From positions 60,652,514 to 60,716,513 of the forward strand of contig CM059557.1 in assembly GCA_030386875.1 (NCBI GenBank): a stretch of 64,000 bases of DNA, in the 5' to 3' direction. Below, one piece after another: positions 33,816 to 43,964 of the stretch. Both the position numbers and the translations under genes were made by a program. This DNA is from Morinoia aosen. Taxonomy: Eukaryota; Arthropoda; Malacostraca; Amphipoda; Talitridae. The notes below the pieces were generated by a model that saw nothing but the letters and a program-made list of their open reading frames with translations, had not been told where the DNA came from and did not search any database. The first letter of the stretch is position 1. Every line of letters begins with the position of its first letter.

Positions 33816-35279
33816 ATGTCGAACAGTGACTCTGACGAATACGAGTACATAAGAACAACCCCTTATTTGACCAACTTTGGTAGGTTATCCGTCCCTGTTT
33901 TCAGATTGTCAATTCCGCAAATACCTAGCACGATGGCGACCACTGTTACCCCTGTTATCAGTGCAGCAGTTACGACAATTAGCGCTGTGACTGGTACGGT
34001 TACCGCTGTGACAACTTCTATTGTAGGTCCAATACCTAGTGTTGTGATTGCTGGTCAGGATTTACCGCAGTACCGTGGTAGGAAACGAAAGGAAGATCCT
34101 GACTTCATAGAAAACAAATCGCTTGAAACGCACATTAAGAATGTAAGAGCTTATTTTCATATGCTGTCGGATACTTCAGAAGAAGCAAAATTAAATCTGT
34201 TACTAAGGACGGCAGACAAGCGGGTAGGAGATTTCAATTCAGTATTAGCCTCTATAATTAGTGAAGGGTACGAATTAACTTTCGAAGAAGTCGTGCACCT
34301 GTTAGAAAATATCTACGTATCAAAAGGTGAAAGATCTTTGCACGCGGTCGCCTGTGATCTAAATAAAGTACGCCTGAAACGTAATGATGCATTAGCTAGC
34401 CAGTTCGTGGCGATATTATCCAAAATCCGTAAGCTAACCCACAGAGTAATGACCAGCCCGGAGTGTTCGAACAGAGCTCACCCCTATGTAGTAAATTGTC
34501 CCGATCCTGCTGCTCTCGATAAGTATGTCGAGAATACTTTAATTGTTGCGTTAGCTATGGTCATTATCAACCCCTTAGTGACAGAAGAGTTTTCAAAAAA
34601 ACTGTTCAACAAACCTTTCAGTTCGTCTGAAGAACTTCTTCAGAGGATAGTCACTGTTATTAGGAATTTTCCCGAAGATAAACACATCTTAGCGACTAGA
34701 ACTGAGAGATCTATGGAAATCTATTGTGCTGAGGATGGTCATTCGTCCGATTCAAACTTCGAAGCACATGATGAGGTTGAAGTGCATACAATAGCAAGGG
34801 GTGGTTTCCAAACTAGAGGTAGGACGCGTAGACCTTTCTCAAGACCCTTCTCAAGACCCTACTTCCCGAGGCCGAACTTCCGTGCTAGACCTCATGTAAA
34901 ATCCTTTTTTGGAGATAGAGAATTAGGAACTCTAGAAGTTCAGGCATTGGAAACAGCCACCGAAGCTAGGCGTTGCTCGTATTGCAACAGAAATGTGTGC
35001 GTCTGCCAAAGACAAGGTGCGTCGGTAGAGAAACCGACTGATTGGTACAAACCAAGTTTAGGGCAGACGGCCGCCGAGCAGTCGCGGAGTAGCGGGGCTT
35101 GTTTTCGTTGTAATAAGTTAGGACACTACGCAAGAGATTGTAGGTCCAGACAGGATTATTTCAGCAAGTCAGGTCGGCCTGATTGTGGCCGTGCGCGAGG
35201 ACAGTATAAAACTCGAGTGTCAGAAAAAGACCAGGTAGAAACTTACCAAACTAACAGTGGAAATGATTTTTTAGCGTAA
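33816..35279 (+). CDS. Gypsy-2 gag, 487 aa
   Basis: Capsid/nucleocapsid polyprotein. The start at 33816 (MSNSDSDEYEYIRTTPYL) is the first true ATG of the frame and matches the MGDSDSD start of Gypsy-3 gag; the upstream 12 codons need a non-ATG start. After a Thr/Val-rich N-terminal segment comes a helical capsid-like region with SKGERSLHAVACDLN and LLRTADKRVGDFN, then a basic Arg-rich stretch and one zinc knuckle CFRCNKLGHYARDC (C-x2-C-x4-H-x4-C) near the C-terminus. It ends NDFLA. The last codons contain the slippery site for pol. Confidence 0.9.
   Translation: MSNSDSDEYEYIRTTPYLTNFGRLSVPVFRLSIPQIPSTMATTVTPVISAAVTTISAVTGTVTAVTTSIVGPIPSVVIAGQDLPQYRGRKRKEDPDFIENKSLETHIKNVRAYFHMLSDTSEEAKLNLLLRTADKRVGDFNSVLASIISEGYELTFEEVVHLLENIYVSKGERSLHAVACDLNKVRLKRNDALASQFVAILSKIRKLTHRVMTSPECSNRAHPYVVNCPDPAALDKYVENTLIVALAMVIINPLVTEEFSKKLFNKPFSSSEELLQRIVTVIRNFPEDKHILATRTERSMEIYCAEDGHSSDSNFEAHDEVEVHTIARGGFQTRGRTRRPFSRPFSRPYFPRPNFRARPHVKSFFGDRELGTLEVQALETATEARRCSYCNRNVCVCQRQGASVEKPTDWYKPSLGQTAAEQSRSSGACFRCNKLGHYARDCRSRQDYFSKSGRPDCGRARGQYKTRVSEKDQVETYQTNSGNDFLA
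35267..35273 (+). promoter_or_regulatory. Gypsy-2 gag-pol -1 frameshift site
   Basis: T TTT TTA in the gag frame (GAT TTT TTA GCG TAA), a canonical X XXY YYZ heptamer two codons before the gag stop. The -1 frame continues open as F-S-V-S-S-G-E-D-F into pol. The same heptamer sits at the same place in Gypsy-1 and Gypsy-3. Confidence 0.75.
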
Positions 35280-36727
35280 GCAGCGGAGAAGATTTCATTT
35301 CCAATAGGAATAACGTCAATGGAAGAAATAAAATTAAGAGTGACTCTACGGCAATAGGGCCCTTTGAACCCGAGGAGAATTCTGGTGCTGAAGATTCCCT
35401 CGTTAAAAATGTTGAGAAAATCGATACGATCATAGTGTGTCACAACAGATATGAAGCGCTGGGAGAGGCGGAATTAAGCGTAATAGAAAGCCATGTCACG
35501 GCGAACGTTTGTAAATATGAAGAAAATGAAGAAGTTGAAGTCACAGGATAAAATGAATTATTTGAAATACGAAAAAGTCATAAGCCCATGATTGTGCTTA
35601 GTAAAGATGCTGACCTGTGGAATGCATTGATTGATTCAGGATCAGAGAAGTGCCTAATCAGCTACCACAGAATAAGTGAGATAAGTAATGACGTGAAGCC
35701 AAGTTCTCTGACTATAAAAGGCGTTAACGCTAAGAGTAATGTTGAAGGCGAGGTGGAGCTTGTCCTAAAGTTAAAAAACGGTGTAAGTTTGAAGACAAAT
35801 GCTCTCATAATTAAAGATGGTATTTATAATTATGACGTCATTATTGGGCGTGATTTATTAGACAAGAACGCCGTTGTAGACTTGAAACAAAGATGTTTAA
35901 TTATCAAGGACGAGAAAATTCCTTTTGCAGAGGTAAAACGACGAAAAAAGAGAAAGACGGAGTGTCTCGAGTATTTAATAGAGAATACTGAGTGTCTCAT
36001 GGCAGACACGATTACGTCCAGAGCTAAGAAAAAAGTCCTAAATAAACTAAGAGAGAAGACGTGTAATGCCGCGAGAGTCGGCGAGGAAGTAAAAAGGGAT
36101 GGTAAGATAAAAAATCAGCCTGTTCACGGCGTAGTTGCAGTTACCAGTTCCAGCTCCCATCCAGGGCCAAGGCCGTTAAGAGTTCATACACAAAGAGTAG
36201 AAATTGCTCCCAATGTAATTTTGAAACATGTTGGACATGTTGGTAAGTGTAAAAATGGAGAGTACATAATAAAGAAAGCAACTTTAAAAGAAGGCATCTG
36301 CGTAGCCGAAGCAATTGTGAGAGTTAATAATAGGAGACAGATTCCGTTGTTGTTAATTAATAGCTCCGACAGAGCGATTGTTTTACCAGAGAATGCAATA
36401 ATAAGTACTTTAGAAAAGGTGGAGAAGGATCAAGTTGAGGCCGAAGTCTACTTGGCCGATGTACAAGGAGAGTTAAAAGGAGGATTAAGTACCTTGGTGC
36501 AGGCAGCTAGTGTTGTTCAGGACAGTCATGTGGATGTCGAGAAGAAAGACACCAAATGTAATTCTGTCAGAATATCAGGAGTTGTCGACAAAGAGTACAT
36601 TTCTGACTCCAAAGAATTAGCCCGTGGTCGGCGGAAATTAAATAATGATGATATCAAGTGTAACGATGAAGAAATGAAGCCTGAGTTGCTGAGTTTGTTA
36701 AATGAAATCAGAGACGTTATTACTATA
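35273..36727 (+). pseudogene. Gypsy-2 pol, 5' part (protease), with nonsense codon
   Basis: Follows gag in the -1 frame. A TAA at 35549-35551 replaces the CAA found in Gypsy-1 (TGQNELF context), a single C-to-T change. After it the frame is open again: retropepsin active-site region LWNALIDSGSEKCLISY (Asp-Ser-Gly), then VIIGRDLLDK, then a Lys/Arg-rich linker and the region leading to RT. The mariner interrupts it after ...IRDVITI. Its continuation is 37478-40333 in the same frame. Gypsy-1 carries the undamaged equivalent of this stretch. Confidence 0.88.
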
Positions 36728-37475
36728 CGAGGCCTGTCTAAAAAGTATCCGACCTTTGGCCAGAAAAAATATTTCGAATACCTGTCGGAGTTGGGACCCT
36801 AATCCCCTTCAAAGTATGCCCCTTGTGCTTGCACACACTTAGCCCACCGATCCTTCCACTGCTGGAAACACCTCTGGTAGTTTTTTTTTAGAATGGTGTT
36901 CAGCTCCATCGTCGCATTGCCTGTTTGACTCCTTCGATGCTGACTGTTTTCTTTGATGTCCGTGGAATTGTGTGTCACGAATACGCACTGGAAGGACAAA
37001 CAGTGACAAAGGAGTACTATCAGGATGTTCTCCGGCGACTTCGTGATGCAGTTCGGCGCAAAAGACCAGACATGTGGACTGCGAACAACTGGCACTTGCA
37101 TCACGACAACGCGCCCGCACATTCATCCCATTTGATCCGCAATTTCTTGGCCAAACATGGAATTACGACCGTTCGCCAACCTCCCTACTCTCCAGACCTG
37201 GCTCCTTGCGACTTCTGGTTGTTTCCAAAATTGAAGACACCACTGAAAGGATCCCGTTTTGAGAGTAGAGAAGAGATAATGCGGAACGCGACGACAGAGC
37301 TGAACACCATTCCAAAAGAAGACTTCCAGAGGTGTTTCCGGCAGTGGAAGGATCGGTGGGCTAAGTGTGTGCAAGCACAAGGGGCATACTTTGAAGGGGA
37401 TTAGGGTCCCAACTCCGACAGGTATTCGAAATATTTTTTCTGGCCAAAGGTCGGATACTTTTTAGACAGGCCTCG
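36728..37475 (+). mobile_element. Rearranged mariner element in Gypsy-2 pol
   Basis: 748 bp with TA duplicated at both ends (36726-36727, 37476-37477) and ends CGAGGCCTGTCTAAAAAG. Normal mariner ends are ~30 bp. Here the first ~195 bp (36728 to about 36921) are an inverted copy of the last ~195 bp, including the 3' end of the transposase gene, with scattered mismatches. The 5' third of the transposase gene is gone. The element plus TA is 750 bp, so it keeps the pol frame, but it carries stops. Confidence 0.88.
36925..37404 (+). pseudogene. Mariner transposase, catalytic part only, 5'-truncated
   Basis: About 159 codons of a D,D34D mariner transposase. FFDVRGIVCHEY holds the first Asp, HHDNAPAHSS the second, and YSPDLAPCDFWLFPKLK the third, 34 residues later. 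The C-terminus (RWAKCVQAQGAYFEGD) is complete. The N-terminal paired-type helix-turn-helix DNA-binding region is missing and has been replaced by the inverted copy of the 3' end. It cannot encode a full transposase. Confidence 0.88.
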
Positions 37476-37477
37476 TA

Positions 37478-40333
37478 GATAATGAATCGATCTCTGCTGC
37501 TGCAATTAAACCCTATAAAATACGTCTAAAACATAACGTGGATGTTGTAAACGTCCCTCCCTATCGTATTGCCCACCGTTACATGGAAGACTTGAAAGTC
37601 GTTAACGAAAAAATGTTAGACGACGGAATTATTAGACCATCGATTTCAGCTTATAATTCACCGATAATCGTAGTTCATAAGAAAGATGGAACTATACGTC
37701 CGGTAGTTGACTTTCGCAAAGTGAATGAAGTAATTCATGAAGAATCATTCCCGCTGCCGCGCGTGGACGACATTCTCTATAGTTTAAATGGTCAAAAATA
37801 TTTTTCAAAACTAGATCTTAGGTCGGGATATCATAATATTACACTGACCGATGAGAGTAAAGAAATAACCGCATTTACAGTTGGTAGCAGAAAATTTGAA
37901 TTTAACAGGTTGCCGTTCGGCCTCAAAACCTCACCTGCTTATTTCCAGTCAGTAATGACACAAACATTGTCCCCTGTTCTAGGAAAACTAGTTTTCGTCT
38001 TTATGGACGACGTACTCATTTTCTCAAAGGAAAAGGAGCAGCATCTTGCTGATATAAAAGTTGTACTTGAACTACTAAGAAACGCTAGATTGTCAATCAA
38101 AACCGAAAAGTGTCAGTTTTTCGCCGGAGAAATTGAATATCTCGGACATTCCATTAGCGGAATGGGAACCAGAAGCACCGGTACTGATAAAGTGAAGAAT
38201 TTAGAAATTCCTAAGAATGTAAAACAGTTGCAATCTTTTCTAGGACTAGTGAATTTCTTTCGTAGATACATAAAAAATTTTGCGAGCATCGCAAGCCCGC
38301 TCTATAATCTGCTGAGGAAAAATATCGAATTCAATTGGTCTAAGGACTGTCAAAACGCTTTTGAAAAATTAAAGGATAAATTGTGCGCAAACACCACCTT
38401 GAGTCATCCAAACTTCGATCAAAAATTTCATTTGTTTTGTGATGCATCGAATGTGGGCATAGGAGCTGTTTTACTCCAGTCAGCTACTGATAAGGTTCGA
38501 AACATGAGACCTGTTGCATTTTTCTCTAAAACGTTGAATTCCACTCAACGTCGATACTCAACTACGAAAAAGGAGATGTACGCTATAGTTGAAGCGTTAA
38601 AGTACTTTAAATATCTTGTTTTAGGCTATGATCTGGTTGTATATACCGATCATAAGCCGCTCGTCCCATTATTTTCAAAGAAATTACCTGAAGACAACAC
38701 GCTCGCGAGATGGAGCATATATGTCCAAGCCTTTGATGCCAAATTAAAGTATTTTTCCGGAAAGGCGAATAGTGCCGCCGATGCATTAAGTAGATTAAAT
38801 CATGACAAAAATCCTTTAACAGAAAAAGAACTGTCAGAGTGTTCTGATTTAACCCCAGATGTAGAGACTTTTCCCGTTGTAACCAGGCTGCAAGCCGCTG
38901 CTGCGGGTAACAAAAGTAACAAACCCGTGACTGAGGAAGAGTTCGAGGAGACAATGCCAGGAAATGATGACGGAAGAAACAACAACAGTACTGCTGAAAG
39001 CCCCAGACGTGAACCCAATGACTTTAAGAGCAGACAGAAAACGTGCTTATGCAGACTGAATAAAGTGAACACGACTACAGACCATTCAAGTATTAATGAC
39101 AACTGGTCGTTAGACGAATTTAAACGTGAACAAGATAACGATCCCTATTGTTCCGAAATAAAGGATGGCATAGAGAATGCAACGAAAGTTTCTAATACTG
39201 ACTTAAATGAATTTCTGATTATGAATGACATTTTGTATAAAAAACGAAGAATTGACAACAGACCCAACACCATTCTGACGATCGTGGTGCCATATACTCT
39301 GCTACACAAGATAATTTCTTTCATTCATAATTTATCACATACGGATTTAAATCATACCTTGTTTAAATTTAAATTAAATTATTTTCATCCGTACGAACGG
39401 ACAATTACGCGCAAAATTGTTGAATCCTGTGATACCTGTAAGATTCTAAAATCACGAATATCGACGCCGATTAAAATTCTAAATGCTCCAATTGGAACAC
39501 GATGTTTTCAAACGGTCAGCATGGACTTCTACGGTCCATTACCAATGACGGACAATGGTAACAAATATATTCTTGTAATTATTGACCTCTTTTCACGATT
39601 TGTTAAATTATATTCGACTAGTGACCGATGTACAGAGACTGTTACAGATTGTCTATGGAATTTTTGCTGTTTGTTCGGTACCCCGGACGTATTGTTGTCC
39701 GACAATGCACTAGAATTTAAATCATCTAATGTAAACATTTTCACTAAAGGACTTTCTATCTTAAAAAAGGAAGTTCTAGCTTATTCCCCTTTTTCAAACG
39801 GGATTGTTGAGCGATGTAATGGTAAAATTCGACATCTGCTCAAGTTATATCTAAATTTTCTTACTCATAATGAGTGGGATAGATTGCTGGATATTGTAGA
39901 GAATTCGATTAATAATAGCTATAACGAAACTATAGGAGATACCCCAGCATACACAGTTTTCGGTAGAGATACGTGTGTATATATTAGTTCAAGTAAATTA
40001 GAAGACTTCAATGTTGCGACTACATATGAAGATGTTCACAAACAAAAATTTACCGAGTCATCTATTGTAGTGAACAATATTAGAAATGCGATCATTAACG
40101 CCACAATAGAAAGAACTGCCTATAGAAATATGAAACGTCGCGACAAAAATTTAAAAGTGACGGACCGTGTACTAGTAAAAAATCATGCCAAAAAACATAA
40201 ATTACAGCTGAATTTCCTCGGGCCGGGTATCATTGAAAGTCTAGGTAAAAATTATGCAGATATTAAGATCGGTAACAAGATTATCCGATCGAACCTGAAT
40301 CATGTGTTGCCCCTAGATAAGTTAAAAAAGTGA
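37478..40333 (+). pseudogene. Gypsy-2 pol, 3' part: reverse transcriptase, RNase H, integrase
   Basis: Resumes pol directly after the mariner, open to the stop at 40331-40333. It begins with the region before RT (DNESISAAAIKP-like), then PVVDFRKVN, LPFGLKTSPAYFQ, FMDDVLIFS, FCDASNVGIGAVLLQ, TDHKPLVPLF, SCDTCK, VSMDFYGPLP, LLSDNALEFKS and VERCNGK. All RT, RNase H and integrase active-site residues are present. It lies in the same frame as the protease part. It differs from Gypsy-1 pol by scattered, mostly conservative changes. Confidence 0.92.
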
Positions 40334-41086
40334 AATTGTCAACCTAGTTGGAACTGTTCATTCCTTATATGTATTCTGAAAATGCCATTCCATATATGTA
40401 TTTCAATGGTATTTAGCTTGTAAGTTCGTTCAATGAGTTTCTAGCTTGTAAGAGTGTTCTACGAGTTTCTTTCTTAAGACTTTATGTATGTTTTGCGTTA
40501 GGAAATGTTGTGTTGCGCTAACACCTTCAGAGGAGATGTTGAGCTCAGGATGTTGTCATACTGTTGTTGCGACATCAAGAGCTGTGCTCATCAAGCCGCC
40601 AGCTAGAGTTGATAAACTGAGCTGTAATAAACTGAGTCTGATGAACTGAGCTGAGGTGATGTCGACATGAGAGTGCGAGTGTGCAACCGCGAGAACTGCC
40701 TCGATTCTGCCGCAAATTGTTTGGCAACAATGCCAGACACTGTGGTCGGAATGAATGTGTCGTAATGCGAATGAAGCGTTGCCTTAGTATGGAATGATAA
40801 TTGCTATTTTAAACTTGGGGCCATGCTAATGTCGTGTGTCGTTTCTTTTTCAGAATCCTTGGACGACTCCTGAACAATTCCAGGACAGTGCACACTCCGA
40901 TTTGCAAGATACACACACACTTTGAACCTTCAATTAGAAATTGGCAGCATACTTATCTAACATCAATAAATCAATTAAAGTTTAATACCATTGTAATAAG
41001 CAAATATTTGCTGTCCCACCTAAGGTTAGCGTTTAATACTACAACGCTAGACTTCCACTTTTTATTCTGAACACATTTAAATCCCG
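40334..41086 (+). other. Gypsy-2 spacer between pol and accessory genes
   Basis: Non-coding; aligned with 28449-29064 and 27828-27935 of Gypsy-1. It lacks the tetranucleotide array. Confidence 0.6.
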
Positions 41087-41308
41087 ATGTGCACCGGAGT
41101 AAACCAACTGTGGCAACCGCAGGAAACAAAAATAGTCTTCGGTATAAAGATACGAAAGGAAGTATTACAAGAAGCCTACTGCACTTTTCAAGTGTTTCTC
41201 AACCTCGATTCACCGTTGCGTACTCGAATCAAAATTTATGAATCCGGAGAACACGTCGAACTTGTGTTCATAATCAGAATTGCTGCATTCCCAACAAATA
41301 CCCAGTGA
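41087..41308 (+). CDS. Gypsy-2 accessory protein A, 73 aa
   Basis: Same protein as 27606-27827 with a handful of replacements (for example CTFQ for CNFQ, NLDS for NLES, RIKIY for RIQVF). It is intact although pol is broken, as expected if the damage is recent. Probably made from a spliced or internally initiated RNA, since it lies ~750 nt after pol. Function unknown. Confidence 0.65.
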   Translation: MCTGVNQLWQPQETKIVFGIKIRKEVLQEAYCTFQVFLNLDSPLRTRIKIYESGEHVELVFIIRIAAFPTNTQ

Positions 41309-41431
41309 GGAATTACTTTTTCTACATCAACATTTATAAAGTCATAATTCGTTCATCACATTAAAGAATTGTGATTAAAATAAATCACAATTCTAATCCC
41401 CGCATTAATAGCCGCGTTCTGGCCTGCTAAG

Positions 41432-41758
41432 ATGGGCAATAGGGTGTCAAATGTTAATGTCGATACCATCCTAACCGCAATAAAAGCAAATAATGGTCAA
41501 ATCTCGGATGAACTTATCCGACACACTGAGGAAACGAGAGTTGATCTCATTCCTGACCAGTTGAGCGACATAATGTTGCTTCTCTACACAGTAATTACCA
41601 TCATCCTTGCGGTGATGATTATTTATATAAAACGGGATCTACACAAGGTCATTAGCCGAATTAGTGGTGAGGATGTCGCCTTGCGTCGAACCGCTTTAAA
41701 AGAAATCTGTAACGGTCCTAGGCAGATCCCGTCAGTCTCACCTCAAGTCAGCGTGTAA
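41432..41758 (+). CDS. Gypsy-2 accessory protein B: candidate myristoylated single-pass membrane protein, 108 aa
   Basis: Starts MGNRVSNVNV (Gly2, Ser6 myristoylation-type). It is conserved with Gypsy-1 through RVDLIPDQLSD, a hydrophobic segment at about residues 47-66 (MLLLYTVITIILAVMIIY) and SGEDVALRRTALKEIC, with a slightly longer tail (PSVSPQVSV). The start codon is preceded in both Gypsy-1 and Gypsy-2 by ggcctgctaag. Topology by the positive-inside rule is unclear, since both sides are charged. Confidence 0.75.
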   Translation: MGNRVSNVNVDTILTAIKANNGQISDELIRHTEETRVDLIPDQLSDIMLLLYTVITIILAVMIIYIKRDLHKVISRISGEDVALRRTALKEICNGPRQIPSVSPQVSV

Positions 41759-42711
41759 CATTACAATTCTAGACTCCCACATTTTGTATTTGAATGCCAT
41801 AGATCTAAATATCATGTTTTGATTATCCAATCTTCCGAGGGGTAGAAACCCTCCATGTCTTAGATTAATTCTATTTTATATGCTGTATTTTAAAAGTTCT
41901 ATTATATACGGATTGTGTTTTTGCTGTCGATACTATAACCCTTGATGTCGTTTTACTCGCCTTATGGAAAAGCTTTATTCACGCGAAATAAAGAGACGAA
42001 TTTTTATATTGCGAATAAAAACCTATTGAATAAATTTAGCTATTGATTATTCTCTTTACTTCACTTTCAATAATTAATTTAGTTAAATTGAAACAATTTA
42101 AATTGAATCAAAGGACGATTGAATCCTATTCTACTTTTACCTTGCAAATTGTAGTAATGTAATGTACTCTCCTGCGTATTTGAACTTATATTCTACATTT
42201 TATGTAACCTAGATTTATGATGGATTTTCCCTTTTTCATTTCTTAACCTTAAGAATGTGTCGCGATAATTTTCATTTGCATTAACAATTTTTTCTATAAA
42301 TGAATTGTACCTTATGTAGTTGGTTTGTTTCGTATGCGTTTTGATATGTTAATAAAATTGTGTGGTGTATCCATTCGTATCCAAAATATCTGAAGTACCA
42401 AGAGTTCTTAGAAACGAATGATAAATCACTTGATAATAAATTAAAAAATTGTTGAGCTCAATGCGTAGAGTGGTTAATTATTTGATTTTGTTCACACAAT
42501 CAAGTTTTGTATGGAAACTAAAATTAATATCGGGATGTAGGCTTACCGCTGAAAATTGTTAATTGTTGCTAAAGCCGTACCCTAACTACCTCCGCTCACA
42601 TTCGGAAGTTTTATGTAAGCTTTATTGATAGTAATGGGAATTCATGATCGTTAGTTAGCGTTTTAAAATATTTTTGCGGTACTAAAATATTTTATCAACG
42701 GGGGGACCTTC
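41759..42711 (+). other. Gypsy-2 3' untranslated region
   Basis: AT-rich, homologous to 26178-27172 of Gypsy-1, ending in the polypurine tract. No gene. Confidence 0.65.
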
Positions 42712-42996
42712 TGTGCGCCTGTTCCCGTCAGGCTACATAAATAGAGCCGACAAGAAGTATCGGCGTTCATTTGTGACTGGTTGCCGTAGAGGTCACATTC
42801 TAAACAGAGTCGTCGCTGTCAGTAGAGAGAGCGTGACGATCAAGGCAGCACCGTAGTAGCGATCTACTGTCAACTCTGAAGCCCTTGTAAATTACGAAGT
42901 ACCAAATAAAAGGAGCATCACGTCACTCCATTGTGTATTCACTCCCGAACCTCATTCGCGTAGTTTCGACCAGGATTACTAAAAAGGGTCGGAACA
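42712..42996 (+). repeat. Gypsy-2 3' LTR
   Basis: 285 bp, one substitution from the 5' LTR (CCT for CCC at base 9). Preceded by the polypurine tract cggggggacc. Confidence 0.92.
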
Positions 42997-43000
42997 TTGG

Positions 43001-43964
43001 TAACTGCAACTACGCCTCGAACAGGCTGATTTTCTCTCTTACCATCCCTTCTTACTTCCTCACTTGCTTTCTCAGCAATGCACGTCCTCTTCTCTCTTAG
43101 CTTATTTAGGACTTTTTTCTTAGCTCTGGACGTAATCGTGTCCGCCATGAGACACTCAGTATTCTCTATTAAATACTCGAGACACTCTGTCTTTTTCTTT
43201 TTTCGTCGTTTTACCTCTGCAAAGGGAATTTTCTCATCTTTGATAATTAAACATCTTTGTTTTAAGTCTACCACGGCGTTCTTGTCCAATAAATCACGCC
43301 CAATAATGACGTCATAATTGTAAATACCATCTTTAATTATTAAAGCATTTGTCTTTAAACTTACACCGTTTTTTAACTTTAGGACAAGCTCCACCTCGCC
43401 CTCAACATTACTCTTAGCGTTAACGCCTTTTATAGTCAGAGAACTTGGCTTCACGTCATTACTTATCTCACTTATTCTGTGGTAGCTGATTAGGCACTTA
43501 TCTGATCCTGAATCAATCAATGCATTCCACAGGTCTGCATCTTTTCTAAGCACAATCATGGGCTTATGACTTTTTCGTATTACAAATAATTCATTTTGTC
43601 CTGTAACTTCAACTTCTTCATCTTCTTCGTATTTACAAACGTTCGTCGTTAAATGGCTTTCAAAACTAGTGCCATGAGCGTTCAGATCATCACTTAATTC
43701 CGCCTCTCCCAGCGATTCATATCTATTTTGACACTTGATGAGTGGATCTACCATCTCAACATTTTTAACGAGGGAACCTCCAGACATGTTTAACACATCA
43801 ACTCTCTCGACATTTTTAACGAGGGAATCTTCAGCACCAGAATTCTCCTCGGGTTCACAGGGATTCGTCGCCGTAGAGTCATACTTAGTTATTGTAGTTT
43901 CATTTTTACCATCGACGTTATTTCTATTGGAAATGAAATCGTCTCTGCTGTTTACGCTAAAAAA
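43001..43964 (-). pseudogene. Gypsy-1 pol, 5' part (protease), cut off by Gypsy-2
   Basis: Runs in the -1 frame from the gag slippery site (43958-43964) to the Gypsy-2 insertion. It contains FISNRNNV, a spacer with a repeated LVKNVE(R/M)VD motif, then the retropepsin site LWNALIDSGSDKCLISY (Asp-Ser-Gly), VIIGRDLLDKNAVV and a Lys/Arg-rich tail. It has no stop before the insertion, whereas Gypsy-2 has one at the position of TGQNELF. The frame picks up at 32494 on the far side of Gypsy-2. Confidence 0.9.

Larger units (their letters stand above)
32499..42996 (+). mobile_element. Gypsy-2: Ty3/Gypsy-type element inserted in Gypsy-1 pol, itself hit by mariner
   Basis: Bounded by 285-bp LTRs (TGTGCGCC...GGTCGGAACA) with the target duplication TTGG (32495-32498, 42997-43000). 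Plus-strand order: LTR, leader, gag, pol, two accessory genes, LTR, the same as Gypsy-1. The body is a close relative of Gypsy-1 (mostly about 95 per cent identical in protein), but the LTR is clearly different. The two LTRs differ at one base seen (position 9). It is broken by a nonsense codon in pol (35549-35551) and by the mariner at 36728-37475, so it cannot be autonomous now. Confidence 0.93.

Noticed and set aside
38607-39102. Antisense frames of 100-115 codons inside Gypsy-2 pol (and their counterparts in Gypsy-1)
   Set aside because: They overlap the RNase H-integrase linker of pol on the opposite strand and have no features of their own.
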